From Thermacetogenium sp. UBA5472 (GTDB taxonomy: Bacteria > Bacillota > DSM-12270 > Thermacetogeniales > Thermacetogeniaceae): 25,750 nucleotides of DNA. Positions 13,145 to 21,213 of this stretch are shown here, piece after piece (positions within the stretch are counted from its first letter, which is position 1; each line of letters starts with the position of its first letter). A program made the position numbers and the translations under genes. The DNA is taken from positions 1 to 25,750 of the forward strand of contig DIQC01000007.1 in the NCBI GenBank assembly GCA_002426495.1, written 5' to 3'. The notes beneath the pieces were generated by a model that made no database searches, was not told where the DNA came from, and saw nothing but the letters and a program-made list of their open reading frames with translations.

Positions 13145-15310
13145 CTATGTCGAACAGTTGAGTGTCGGATGAGCTAATCTCTCGGCCAGCATGGTATTTC
13201 GCTGCTGAATTTTGTTATTAGAGACTGCAATCCGCAGGGCCTTTTTGGAACCCACCAGCACTAGGATCTTTTTGGCTCTTGTTACACAGGTATATAACAG
13301 ATTCCGCTGCAGCATCAGATAATGCTGCATGGTGAAGGGAGCCACCACAATTTTATATTCACTCCCCTGGCTTTTATGTATAGTGGTGGCATAGGAGAGT
13401 ACCACTTCGTCCAATTCGGTGGCGTCATAATCCACATCTATTCCGTCAAAGCGTATGACCAGGGTGTTATCCACAGTATCCATTTTTACGATGGTTCCGA
13501 TATCGCCATTAAACACATTTTTATCATAATTGTTTTTAACTTGCATCACCTTGTCATGTAAACGGTATACCGCTCCCCCATATTTGATGGTTATATCGGT
13601 CCGATTTAGAGCATCCTGCAGCACACTGTTCAGGTTATGCACTCCTGCCTCTCCCCGCTGCATCGGGCATAAAATCTGTATATCGCTGATTGGATTGACG
13701 TGATAGTACCTGGGGAGCCTTCTGGCGCAAAGATCTCTGATGGTTTCCGCGATTTTCAACGGTTCTTCCTCTTCAATAAAGAAAAAATCGCTGTTGCGGC
13801 CACATCTGAGTCTGGGCATCTCCCCTTTGTTGATCCGGTGAGCATTGGTGATGATGGCACTTCCCTGAGCCTGTCTGAAGATTCTGGTCAAGCGAACTAC
13901 GCTGACAATGCCTGAAGCAATTATATCTTTTAAGACATTGCCGGCGCCTACCGATGGCAACTGGTCCACATCTCCGATAAGAATAACGACAGTTTGATCA
14001 GATACAGCTTTCAATAAATTATACATAAGAATTATGTCAACCATTGATGTCTCATCAATAATCAGCACATCGCATTCCAGAGGATTTTCCAGATTGCGTT
14101 TATAGCCCTCGGTCGGCTTATACTCCAGCAGACGATGGATTGTTTTTGCCTCCATCCCGGTGGTTTCAGATAACCTCTTGGCTGCTCTTCCTGTGGGAGC
14201 TGCCAGCAAACATGAAGACCCCATCTTTTGGAAAACCCTGATGATGGCTAAGGTGGTTGTGGTCTTTCCTGTGCCGGGGCCGCCGGTCAGAACCATGAAC
14301 TTAGAGTTCACTGCGGTCTTAATGGCATCCAATTGGACTTTATCATAGACGATACCGCAATCCTGCTGAATTTCATCGATAATATTTTCTATATCAATTG
14401 CGGGTTTAAAAGTTTGGCTGGTAGCAATGATTTTTTTGATTCTCTCAGCAGTCCCCTCTTCGCTGAAATAGAATGGCGGAAGATAAAGGGCATCGCCTTG
14501 GTCTGAGATGTCTGGGATCAATGATTTATCCGCAATCATCCTTTGAATTGAGGTGTCGATCAACCCCTCTTCCAGATCCAGCATTTTGACTGCTTCAGAG
14601 ACAAGCTGTTCTCGGAGAGCATAGCAATGCCCTGCGTTGGATAGCTGATTCAGCGTATAAATAATGCCTGCACGGCAACGCTCATAGGAATTGGGATCAA
14701 AGCCAAGTTGCTGTGCTATTTTATCAGCGGTTTTAAAACCGATTCCCCAAATATCGTCAGCCAGACGATAAGGGTTATCTGTCACAATTTTGATGCTTTC
14801 ATCCCCATAGGTTTTATAGATCTTGACGGCATAAGCGGTGGAAACCCCATGACTCTGCAGAAACAGCATCACATTTTTGATCTCCTTCTGCTCCTGCCAG
14901 GCGTTTTTGATCATTTCAACCCGCTTTTGTCCAATACCCTCTACTTGTACCAGATAATCAGCCTGCTCCTCAATGACCTTCAGAGTATCTTCCTTGAAAT
15001 GGTTTACTATCCTCCTGGCGTAAACAGGCCCGATCCCTTTGATCAGACCGCTGCCCAGATATTTTTCAATCCCGGCGATGGTAGCAGGCACCGTCTCCCT
15101 ATAGTCGACGACATTGAACTGTTTACCGTATTTGTGGTCGTATTTCCAGTCGCCTTTAAGACGCAATACAGACCCTACATTAACAGCGGCAAGGTTGCCG
15201 ACCAGGGTTACCAGTTCAGGATAGCCCCGCGCTTTTATCTTAATAACGCTGAAACCATTTTCTTCATTTGTGTAGGTAATGCGTTCCACGACACCAGTTA
15301 AGTATAGCAT
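13145..15310 (-). CDS. recD2: RecD2-type ATP-dependent DNA helicase
   Basis: This 721-residue SF1B 5'-3' helicase has an N-terminal OB-like and helix-hairpin-helix region (GIGPVYARRIV and GIGQKRVEMI), then the Walker A motif GGPGTGKT at 343-350, motif II IIDETSMVD near 419-427, and a late SYATTIHKSQGSEYK segment. RecD2 proteins occur in bacteria without RecBC and act in DNA repair and replication-fork processing. The ATG at 15310 gives the usual MLYLTGVVERI start with GGAGG upstream; six codons further up another in-frame start exists but is itself within the ribosome binding site. It stands alone on this strand. Confidence 0.95.
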   Translation of the reverse strand: MLYLTGVVERITYTNEENGFSVIKIKARGYPELVTLVGNLAAVNVGSVLRLKGDWKYDHKYGKQFNVVDYRETVPATIAGIEKYLGSGLIKGIGPVYARRIVNHFKEDTLKVIEEQADYLVQVEGIGQKRVEMIKNAWQEQKEIKNVMLFLQSHGVSTAYAVKIYKTYGDESIKIVTDNPYRLADDIWGIGFKTADKIAQQLGFDPNSYERCRAGIIYTLNQLSNAGHCYALREQLVSEAVKMLDLEEGLIDTSIQRMIADKSLIPDISDQGDALYLPPFYFSEEGTAERIKKIIATSQTFKPAIDIENIIDEIQQDCGIVYDKVQLDAIKTAVNSKFMVLTGGPGTGKTTTTLAIIRVFQKMGSSCLLAAPTGRAAKRLSETTGMEAKTIHRLLEYKPTEGYKRNLENPLECDVLIIDETSMVDIILMYNLLKAVSDQTVVILIGDVDQLPSVGAGNVLKDIIASGIVSVVRLTRIFRQAQGSAIITNAHRINKGEMPRLRCGRNSDFFFIEEEEPLKIAETIRDLCARRLPRYYHVNPISDIQILCPMQRGEAGVHNLNSVLQDALNRTDITIKYGGAVYRLHDKVMQVKNNYDKNVFNGDIGTIVKMDTVDNTLVIRFDGIDVDYDATELDEVVLSYATTIHKSQGSEYKIVVAPFTMQHYLMLQRNLLYTCVTRAKKILVLVGSKKALRIAVSNNKIQQRNTMLAERLAHPTLNCST

Positions 15311-15472
15311 TCTTGAACCTGCCTCCATCAGGATCTATGGCCGTTTTTTGTTCACATAGTTCGTTCTGTTTTCCGTCGGTATTTATTCCTTGGGAGGTTT
15401 CTTCAAAAGTAATGCGAGTGAGCATAAGAGAATACCGGCTACTGCAATATAAAATAATATTACAGATCACCT

Positions 15473-15532
15473 CCTATCTGTGGCAAGGTTCCGCCTACAT
15501 CACTTATCTGTTGCAAGGTTTCACCTAGTGTG
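15473..15532 (-). repeat. two imperfect 30-base tandem repeats
   Basis: TATCTGTGGCAAGGTTCCGCC and its neighbour, 30 bases on, share TATCTG, GCAAGGTT and CACCTA-like blocks. The period equals ten codons and keeps the minus-strand 29-codon frame open, giving GETLQQISDV then GGTLPQIGGD. Confidence 0.5.
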
Positions 15533-15657
15533 GGAGCCCATTGCCGCATATTCCAAAAATCATAATAAAAATAGATCCACCTGTAAGCGCCGTTATCAAA
15601 GATAGCAAATATACATATATATTATACTATTTACTCCAAACAAATGATACGGAACAC

Positions 15658-15693
15658 AAAACACGTGTCCTATTTCTAAGGGACACGTGTTTT
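15658..15693 (-). terminator. strong hairpin terminator after the glycosyltransferase gene
   Basis: A perfect stem of 12-13 pairs (AAACACGTGTCC with GGACACGTGTTT) and a ten-base loop is flanked by A and T runs, so it can act in both directions. It is about 150 bases past the stop of the minus-strand glycosyltransferase gene. Confidence 0.7.
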
Positions 15694-15842
15694 AACTCAT
15701 GTGGTATCTATCATACGCATCTGTTATTATCTTTGCAGCAGGCTGATGTGGATCGCATCCTAAATAGTATTCCGAGATAAACCAGTTTTACTATTTTATT
15801 CTACATATGTTGTCTAAACTCCTGCAATATGTGAAATATTTA

Positions 15843-17093
15843 TCAGCTCTTACAATGGCTCACAAATGGCATAGCACATGTCATCATACGATCCCATACT
15901 CCATCCCAGCTCAATGCCCTGATTGCTTTTTCCCAAGCCTGTCCATGAGGATGATGGTCCCCCTGGCGGGCTAGATCCAACTGCACGCTGATGGCATCAT
16001 AAAGGCGGTCTTCAAATGCAGGCAGGTCTTCGGCAAAAGGCTGATCTACAACGCAACGGGGCATTTCCACATAATGGACCAGATCCATGCTACCTATAAC
16101 TGGATCCAGATAGCTTTTTAAGCCGGGCAGGTCTGTAGTGACCACCCGCATCCCTGAAGTCAAGGCCTCTATCACTACCAGAGGCAGTCCCTCATAAAAG
16201 GAGGGCAAAACCAACAGATGTGATGAACGGAAAAGCTCTCCTAGGCTTTCCTGGGTAAGGCGGCCGTGAAAAGTAATACCGGACTGATCCTTCGCCAGAG
16301 CCATGATCTCCCGGCTCTCCTCCCCTATCACCGATCCGGCCAAATGAAGTTCCAAACCAGGATATTTTTCCGAGAGTCTTTCAAATACCCGGATCAGGGA
16401 AGGCACTCCCTTAGCTGTGCAGAGTTTGCCGGCATAAACCAGCTTTAAAGGCCTGATACTTCTTGCCTCGTCTGGTGGATAGAAAAAATCAGGACGGTAG
16501 CCTGCGCCGATGACCTGGATCCGCTCTTTGGGATAATCCAGCAGGTGGTGAATCTCCTCTTTCTGTTCTTCATGAAGAGCAAAAACCCCGTCCAGCTGGC
16601 GGCAACCTGCCCGGGCCAGGTCGGCCAGTCCAGGGGCCAATTGATACTGTCTGAGACAGGTGCTGTGACACAAGCCCAGCACCGGGATTTGGGGAAGAGT
16701 TTGCCGAGTCAGGGCGGTTAAGAGCCAGAGGTGATGGCTGATAATTATATCAGGCCGAAAAGCTTCCACCGCCTGAACAAGCGTTTTCCTAAAGGCCGTC
16801 TTCCAGCTTTCCAGCATTTCTTTCGTCAGATCCCGGTATCTTGTGCTAGGATAAGGCATCACATCGCTCATGCCCACAATGGGAAAGGGCAGTGCATCTG
16901 TTTCAAACTGCACCGGGAAAAAGGTAGCCTGTCGAATCCTTTGTGTGGCAGCATCTGTGTCGGCAAAAGGCACACCAGCTACCACACACTGGCTGATGCC
17001 GGCTGAAGCACCGGCACGAACCAGGGCTTCCAGGTATACACCGCTGCCGGTCAACCCCGGTGTTTGGCATAGCACCTGCATAATCTTCATCAT
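15843..17093 (-). CDS. family 4 glycosyltransferase (GT-B fold)
   Basis: The 416-residue protein has a GT-B layout. The N-terminal half starts MKIMQVLCQTPGLTGSGVYLEAL with the early glycine loop. The C-terminal half has LVYAGKLCTAKGVPSL (about 218-233), FHGRLTQESLGELF and the donor-binding EX7E pair Glu301 and Glu309 in SFYEGLPLVVIEALTSG. It would transfer a sugar from a nucleotide donor in the cytoplasm; neither donor nor acceptor can be read. Two adjacent ATGs (17093 and 17090) follow AGAGG, and the second has better spacing. No other cell-surface genes are nearby, so the pathway is not identified. Confidence 0.88.
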   Translation of the reverse strand: MMKIMQVLCQTPGLTGSGVYLEALVRAGASAGISQCVVAGVPFADTDAATQRIRQATFFPVQFETDALPFPIVGMSDVMPYPSTRYRDLTKEMLESWKTAFRKTLVQAVEAFRPDIIISHHLWLLTALTRQTLPQIPVLGLCHSTCLRQYQLAPGLADLARAGCRQLDGVFALHEEQKEEIHHLLDYPKERIQVIGAGYRPDFFYPPDEARSIRPLKLVYAGKLCTAKGVPSLIRVFERLSEKYPGLELHLAGSVIGEESREIMALAKDQSGITFHGRLTQESLGELFRSSHLLVLPSFYEGLPLVVIEALTSGMRVVTTDLPGLKSYLDPVIGSMDLVHYVEMPRCVVDQPFAEDLPAFEDRLYDAISVQLDLARQGDHHPHGQAWEKAIRALSWDGVWDRMMTCAMPFVSHCKS

Positions 17094-17155
17094 GTCGCCT
17101 CTTTTCCGTCAATGAAGCACAGGGATGGCTTCTGTGCTCCGGAGGGCAATAGTTG

Positions 17156-17704
17156 CTACTTAATGTAGTTTACCGTTCCTTTTGCGGCGCGTTCACCGCT
17201 AAACTTGTTTTCTGCCGCAGGATAGCCTAAGATAATGGCACACTGCACCGCATGTCCTTCCGGTATGCCGGCTTCCTTGGCCAGATCCGCATAGTCGCTT
17301 CCATTTAACACCCAGCATGGAGAGGCAAGAAAGCATGATCCTAATCCCAATCCTGTAGCCTCAAGCAGCATATTTTCCACTGCCAGAGCGGTATTGGCTG
17401 CGTTGAATGGCAGTTCCTCCGATCCGGAAAATAGAATCAGCACCGGTGCTCCGTAAAGAGGTTCATAGCCGGGAAGAGATGCACGTTCTTTGGCGAAGCC
17501 TTCACTGGCCAGCATAAACTTTTTTGTTTCGTCATTTATTTTTTGACGAACTTCATTGTTTAATATAACAGAAATTTGAAAATCACCCGCATTGGGCGCC
17601 CAGCGTCCAGCTGTAATGATTTTCTCCAAAACATCAGCGGGAATAGGCTTGTCCAGATAGGCTCTTATACTTTTTCGCTCCATTATCGCTTCCGATACAT
17701 TCAT
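17156..17704 (-). CDS. nitroreductase-family FMN oxidoreductase
   Basis: This 182-residue protein begins MNVSEAIMERKSIRAYLDKPI, where RKSIRAY is the FMN-binding start of the nitroreductase family. AGRWAPNAGDFQ (about residues 31-42) and GLGLGSCFLA are the other usual blocks. It probably reduces quinones, nitro compounds or flavins with NAD(P)H. AAGGG precedes the ATG at 17704; the upstream in-frame GTG and TTG lack a site. It lies between the rubrerythrin and glycosyltransferase genes on the same strand, but a terminator separates it from rubrerythrin. Confidence 0.9.
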   Translation of the reverse strand: MNVSEAIMERKSIRAYLDKPIPADVLEKIITAGRWAPNAGDFQISVILNNEVRQKINDETKKFMLASEGFAKERASLPGYEPLYGAPVLILFSGSEELPFNAANTALAVENMLLEATGLGLGSCFLASPCWVLNGSDYADLAKEAGIPEGHAVQCAIILGYPAAENKFSGERAAKGTVNYIK

Positions 17705-17800
17705 GTTCAACACCCTTTTTATAATTTTTCATTACTTTAATTATACCAGATTCAAAGCGGATATCCATATGCTTCCTGAATAACTCCGATGGGAGTAGAT

Positions 17801-17844
17801 AAAATAGTACTTGCACAATATCATTTTGCACAAGTACTATTTTT
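17801..17844 (-). terminator. hairpin terminator after the rubrerythrin gene
   Basis: AAAATAGTACTTG and CAAGTACTATTTT form a perfect 13-base stem with flanking A and T tracts on either side. It lies about 70 bases past the rubrerythrin stop and upstream of the nitroreductase gene. Confidence 0.7.
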
Positions 17845-17910
17845 ATGATCTATTCCAGTGATTACTCATGTGGCAAACGAAACGTCTCCCTGCCACTTAC
17901 CGTTGCCATC

Positions 17911-18570
17911 TTAGTAATTCTCTTTACGCATCTCAAAGTATGCTTTGGAATTTTTGCATACGGGACATACTTCCGGAGCTTTTTTGCCCATCACAAGATG
18001 ACCGCAGACACGGCATTCCCACATGGTTTCTTCACCTTTTTCAAATACCTGCTGCATCTCCACATTCTTCAATAATGCCCGATAACGCTCTTCATGTGCC
18101 TTTTCAATGTCAGCGACTCTGCGGAACCTTGCAGCTAAGGCTTTAAAGCCCTCATCCTCGGCATCCTTGGCAAAGCGGACATACATATCAGTCCATTCAT
18201 AGTTCTCACCCTCGGCGGCTTGCAAGAGGTTCTCTGCTGTATTTCCTAGATTATCAAGCTCTTCAAACCACATACGAGCATGTTCCTGCTCATTTTTAGC
18301 TGTTTTTAAAAAGATCTCTGACAAATGATCATAGCCTTCTCTTTGAGCAACATCGGCAAAATATGTATACTTGTTTCGGGCCTGACTTTCACCTGAAAAA
18401 GCTTCCATAAGATTTTTCTCTGTCTTTGTTCCGGCATACTTATTGACTGATTCTGACTCCTCATCTACTAAAACAAACTTCGATGCTGGTTGTTTACATC
18501 TGGGACATTTAAAGTCTTCCGGTAATTCTCCCTCATGAATATAACCGCAAACAGGGCAACGATATTTCAT
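17911..18570 (-). CDS. rbr: rubrerythrin with rubredoxin domains at both ends
   Basis: The 219-residue protein has an N-terminal rubredoxin-like domain (Cys5, Cys8, Cys22, Cys25), a central four-helix di-iron domain with SGESQARNKYTYFA and KNEQEHARMW (Glu94, His97), and a C-terminal rubredoxin domain with WECRVCGHL and EVCPVCKN. Rubrerythrin reduces hydrogen peroxide in anaerobes. Most have one rubredoxin domain; two is less usual. The ATG at 18570 follows GAGGAGG; the open frame extends 30 codons further but into the promoter region. A consensus promoter with a PerR-like site lies directly upstream. Confidence 0.93.
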   Translation of the reverse strand: MKYRCPVCGYIHEGELPEDFKCPRCKQPASKFVLVDEESESVNKYAGTKTEKNLMEAFSGESQARNKYTYFADVAQREGYDHLSEIFLKTAKNEQEHARMWFEELDNLGNTAENLLQAAEGENYEWTDMYVRFAKDAEDEGFKALAARFRRVADIEKAHEERYRALLKNVEMQQVFEKGEETMWECRVCGHLVMGKKAPEVCPVCKNSKAYFEMRKENY

Positions 18571-18640
18571 TTTTTCATCCTCCTCTGATTTAATATTATC
18601 GTCTCTAAAAATATTTTCGTTATTAACAATCATTACAATG

Positions 18641-18687
18641 ATGTAATAATTACAATTCATTATATTGTTTTAAACTCTCTTTGTCAA
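18641..18687 (-). promoter_or_regulatory. rubrerythrin promoter with PerR-like operator
   Basis: On the minus strand, TTGACA (18682-18687) and TATAAT (18659-18664) are perfect consensus boxes 17 bases apart. Over the expected start of transcription, TTGTAATTATTACAT (18641-18655) matches 11 of 14 defined positions of the PerR box TTATAATNATTATAA and is palindromic. Peroxide induction through PerR is the natural reading. Confidence 0.7.
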
Positions 18688-18789
18688 CAAAATGATAAAT
18701 AATTATCCGCAAAGGGGCTGTTGAGTTAAGAGCTGTTAATAAACTTGCCAATATCCAATAATAATTGCAATAACTGTGCCAACCCCCAT

Positions 18790-18829
18790 TTTGACCATAG
18801 ATTGGGCTCCCAGTGGTCAAAGCTTTTTT
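18790..18829 (+). terminator. terminator-like hairpin without an upstream gene
   Basis: TTTGACCA and TGGTCAAA pair around an inner TGGG/CCCA stem, and six Ts follow. No plus-strand gene ends upstream, so it could end an unrecognised short transcript or be a relic. Confidence 0.45.
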
Positions 18830-18918
18830 ACCTGTAATATATTCATGGATAATGGAAGCAGGTTTTTATTGTTCTAATAGGAGTAATGATACAGCAAAGT
18901 TGAAAAAGTATATCCAGC

Positions 18919-18996
18919 AAAATTCCTGCCTACAGTGAGACGCGAGAACTGTCCCCGTATCTCACTTCAAGAATTAGTGCACAAGGCAGGAATTTT
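18919..18996. repeat. 78-base element with terminal inverted repeats, REP/MITE-like
   Basis: AAAATTCCTGCC (18919-18930) and GGCAGGAATTTT (18985-18996) are perfect inverted repeats. Inside, GTGAGA and TCTCAC bracket a GAGAACTGTCCCC core. GGGGACAGTTCTC-type cores flanked by GTGAGA/TCTCAC recur in many Firmicute genomes as REP-like elements, from memory. No transposase is present, so it would be non-autonomous. Confidence 0.5.
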
Positions 18997-19249
18997 ACCA
19001 TAGTTGGCGAATTAACTCTATTAAAACCAATTCTCCGAGTTCAGTGTCCTGAGGCAGTTGCTATGGACATTGAACCGACAGGTGTGCCCGGAAACAGGCA
19101 TGCCTCCCAATGCGGAAAGGAGATTACGGCAGAGAGTTGTTTGCCGGGGTGTTTCTTTCTGCATCCCGGTTTTATCCAACTGCTTTAGAGGAGTTCATCG
19201 ATTGAATTTCTTCTTCGGCAAACAAATATTCAATAAGGAGGGAATAAAA

Positions 19250-20968
19250 GTGGAACTCGTCAAGCTAACCATTGACGGGAATGAGGTTCAGGTTCCCAAA
19301 GGGACCATGGTTCTGGAGGCAGCAGAACAGATAGGAATCCATATCCCCAGGCTCTGTCACGATCCGGACCTGAGTAATGTAGGTGCCTGCCGCCTTTGTA
19401 TAGTGGAAATCGAAGGAAGGAAGAATCTTCCCGCTTCCTGTGTCACAGAAGTAACCAATGATATAGTGGTACGCACCAACACACCGGCGGTCATGGAAGC
19501 GCGTAAAACCGTTTTGGAACTGCTGCTTGCCAATCACCCGGTAGACTGCCTCACCTGTGAAAAGTTAGGGGAATGCACACTGGCCAAATACTGCTATGAA
19601 TATGGCGTTCTCAAGAGCCCCTTCGAAGGTGAACATCATGATTACGAACTGGAAACAGACAACCCTTTTATTATCCGTGACATGAACAAATGCATCCTCT
19701 GCGGCCGGTGTATCCGGGCTTGTGCAGAGATCACCGGAAAGGACATCATCGATTTTTCCTACCGTGGCTTTAACACCAGGGTGGCGCCTTTTGGTGACAC
19801 AACCTTAGGTGAATCAGATTGCATCTACTGCGGAAATTGCATAGCTTTTTGTCCCGTCGGTGCTCTGTCTGAAAAACAGATGCAGAATGTGGGTCGCCGT
19901 TGGGATTTAGGAAAGGTCAAAACCACCTGTACTTTCTGTGCAACAGGGTGTACCTTTGACCTGCGCGTCAAGGATGGCAAGGTCGTGGGGGTGACCTCCA
20001 ATCCAGATAATAAAGTGAATGGACGCGCGCTATGCATCAGAGGCCGATTCGGTACACGTGACTTTATCCACAGTGACAAGCGACTGACAACTCCTCTTAT
20101 TCGAAAAGATGGCAAGCTTGTTCCCGCAACCTGGGATGAAGCATTAGATCTAGTCGCCGGACGCCTCACAGAGATAACGAAACAAAACGGGCCAAATTCT
20201 TTCGCAGCTTTAAGTTCCGCCAGATTTACCAATGAGGAAATCTATCTCTTTCAGAAGTTCGCTAGGGCAGTGATCGGCACAAATAACATCGACCACTACC
20301 CCAGTCCCTGCCATGGTGCTATGTACAGTGAAGAAACCTTTTGTAGTGATGCCGTCTGTGAGTGTGAAGGCTTAGCAACACTGCGCTGTCAGAATAATTT
20401 GCAGGGTGCCAGCGATATGGGTGCCAAGGGCGGATCACTGGCAGGTTACCAGAGGGTTGACCGGCCGGACGTAATAGCCAAATATGAGGAAGCCTGGGGT
20501 GCCTCCCTACCGGAAGAAGTCGGTTTAACCCTAGCCGAGATGTTCGAGCACGCCAATCAGGGAGATGTGAAGGCGATGTACATCATGGGCGAAAACCCCG
20601 TGCCCTCCGATTCTAACAGTGAACTGGTCAAGTTGGCACTGGAAAATCTGGAATTCCTAGTCGTTCATGACCTATTCCTGACAGAAACAGCAGAATACGC
20701 AGATGTGGTCTTACCGGCTGCCAGTTTTGCAGAGACCGATGGCACCTTTACAAACAACAAGCGCCGGGTTCAGAGAGTGCGCAAGGCCATCGACCCGATT
20801 CCGGGCAAAACCAACTGGCAGACCATTATCGACCTGAGTGCCAGGATGGGTTACCAGATGGGCTACCCGAATCCCGAGGAGATCTTTACAGAAATGGTCT
20901 CATTAGCTCCCCTGTTCTCTCGCTTTAACTACAAAGAGATCGACGAAAAGGGTATGGAATGGCCATAA
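19250..20968 (+). CDS. formate-dehydrogenase-alpha/NuoG-like Fe-S protein, internally deleted
   Basis: The 572-residue product starts at a GTG with GGAGG eight bases upstream. Its N-terminus is complete: a [2Fe-2S] domain (Cys36, 47, 50, 64), the His-Cys3 cluster (His96, Cys100, 103, 109), two [4Fe-4S] ferredoxin motifs (Cys148-158 and Cys191-201), and the Cys227-Cys230-Cys234-Cys262 cluster of molybdopterin oxidoreductases. After Cys354 (PSPCHG), at the catalytic Sec/Cys position, the chain jumps within about 20 residues to LRCQNNLQGASDMG, so some 200 or more residues of the molybdopterin domain are missing. The usual C-terminal cofactor-binding domain is also absent after GMEWP. Catalysis is unlikely; it may be a remnant or an electron-relay subunit. 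Confidence 0.85.
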   Translation: MELVKLTIDGNEVQVPKGTMVLEAAEQIGIHIPRLCHDPDLSNVGACRLCIVEIEGRKNLPASCVTEVTNDIVVRTNTPAVMEARKTVLELLLANHPVDCLTCEKLGECTLAKYCYEYGVLKSPFEGEHHDYELETDNPFIIRDMNKCILCGRCIRACAEITGKDIIDFSYRGFNTRVAPFGDTTLGESDCIYCGNCIAFCPVGALSEKQMQNVGRRWDLGKVKTTCTFCATGCTFDLRVKDGKVVGVTSNPDNKVNGRALCIRGRFGTRDFIHSDKRLTTPLIRKDGKLVPATWDEALDLVAGRLTEITKQNGPNSFAALSSARFTNEEIYLFQKFARAVIGTNNIDHYPSPCHGAMYSEETFCSDAVCECEGLATLRCQNNLQGASDMGAKGGSLAGYQRVDRPDVIAKYEEAWGASLPEEVGLTLAEMFEHANQGDVKAMYIMGENPVPSDSNSELVKLALENLEFLVVHDLFLTETAEYADVVLPAASFAETDGTFTNNKRRVQRVRKAIDPIPGKTNWQTIIDLSARMGYQMGYPNPEEIFTEMVSLAPLFSRFNYKEIDEKGMEWP

Positions 20969-21017
20969 AGTGCCGTTGCCCCATATGGTGACGGACATTT
21001 CCGATTGGAAAAACAAC

Positions 21018-21042
21018 ATCGGGTGGGATAACCCCACCCGAT
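21018..21042 (+). terminator. hairpin after the formate-dehydrogenase-like gene
   Basis: ATCGGGTGGG and CCCACCCGAT form a perfect ten-base GC-rich stem with a five-base loop, 50 bases past the stop. The following T content is weak (ACTTATTT). Confidence 0.6.
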
Positions 21043-21213
21043 ACTTATTTGCGCTTCTATATTACCAGCGATAGTCCTGGACTTTGTGAGCAGCAATATC
21101 TACTTTACAGCACCGCCATGTTCTGCCGTCTGTAATTGGTCCTTCAGCACCGAGTAACCTTCTTTTTCTACGTCTTCTTCTGCGTTTTTTTCTGTAGTGG
21201 CCTTCCCCTGCTT

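Larger units (their letters stand above)
15311..15842. other. 530-base gap with short odd reading frames
   Basis: No conventional gene fits. On the minus strand there is an ATG frame of 29 codons (15549-15460) containing a 10-codon repeat. A near-perfect ribosome binding site AGGAGGTGATC (15465-15475) follows. After it comes a 25-codon frame (15460-15383) for one hydrophobic segment ending LLLKKPPKE but beginning with ATA. A third frame (about 15630-15540) encodes another hydrophobic stretch, LITALTGGSIFIMIFGICG. These may be decayed small membrane protein genes. A strong hairpin lies at 15658-15693. Confidence 0.4.
18688..19249. other. 560-base gap between rubrerythrin and the formate-dehydrogenase-like gene
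   Basis: No gene is supported here. It contains a hairpin with a T-run (18790-18829) and a 78-base element with 12-base terminal inverted repeats (18919-18996). A plus-strand frame extends the downstream gene upstream to 19058, but this part is arginine- and cysteine-rich, unlike the family, and is best treated as non-coding. Confidence 0.5.

Noticed and set aside
14708..15301. A 197-codon plus-strand open frame
   Set aside because: It is antisense to the N-terminal part of recD2, which is well conserved; the translated sequence has no family features.
15473..15532. Possible CRISPR-like repeats
   Set aside because: Only two imperfect adjacent copies, no spacers and no cas genes.
19058..19249. 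N-terminal extension of the formate-dehydrogenase-like gene
   Set aside because: The residues are unlike the family, while a GTG at 19250 has a good ribosome binding site and gives the normal N-terminus.
20969..21017. Frameshifted continuation of the formate-dehydrogenase C-terminal domain
   Set aside because: All three plus-strand frames after the stop were read and none resembles the cofactor-binding domain.
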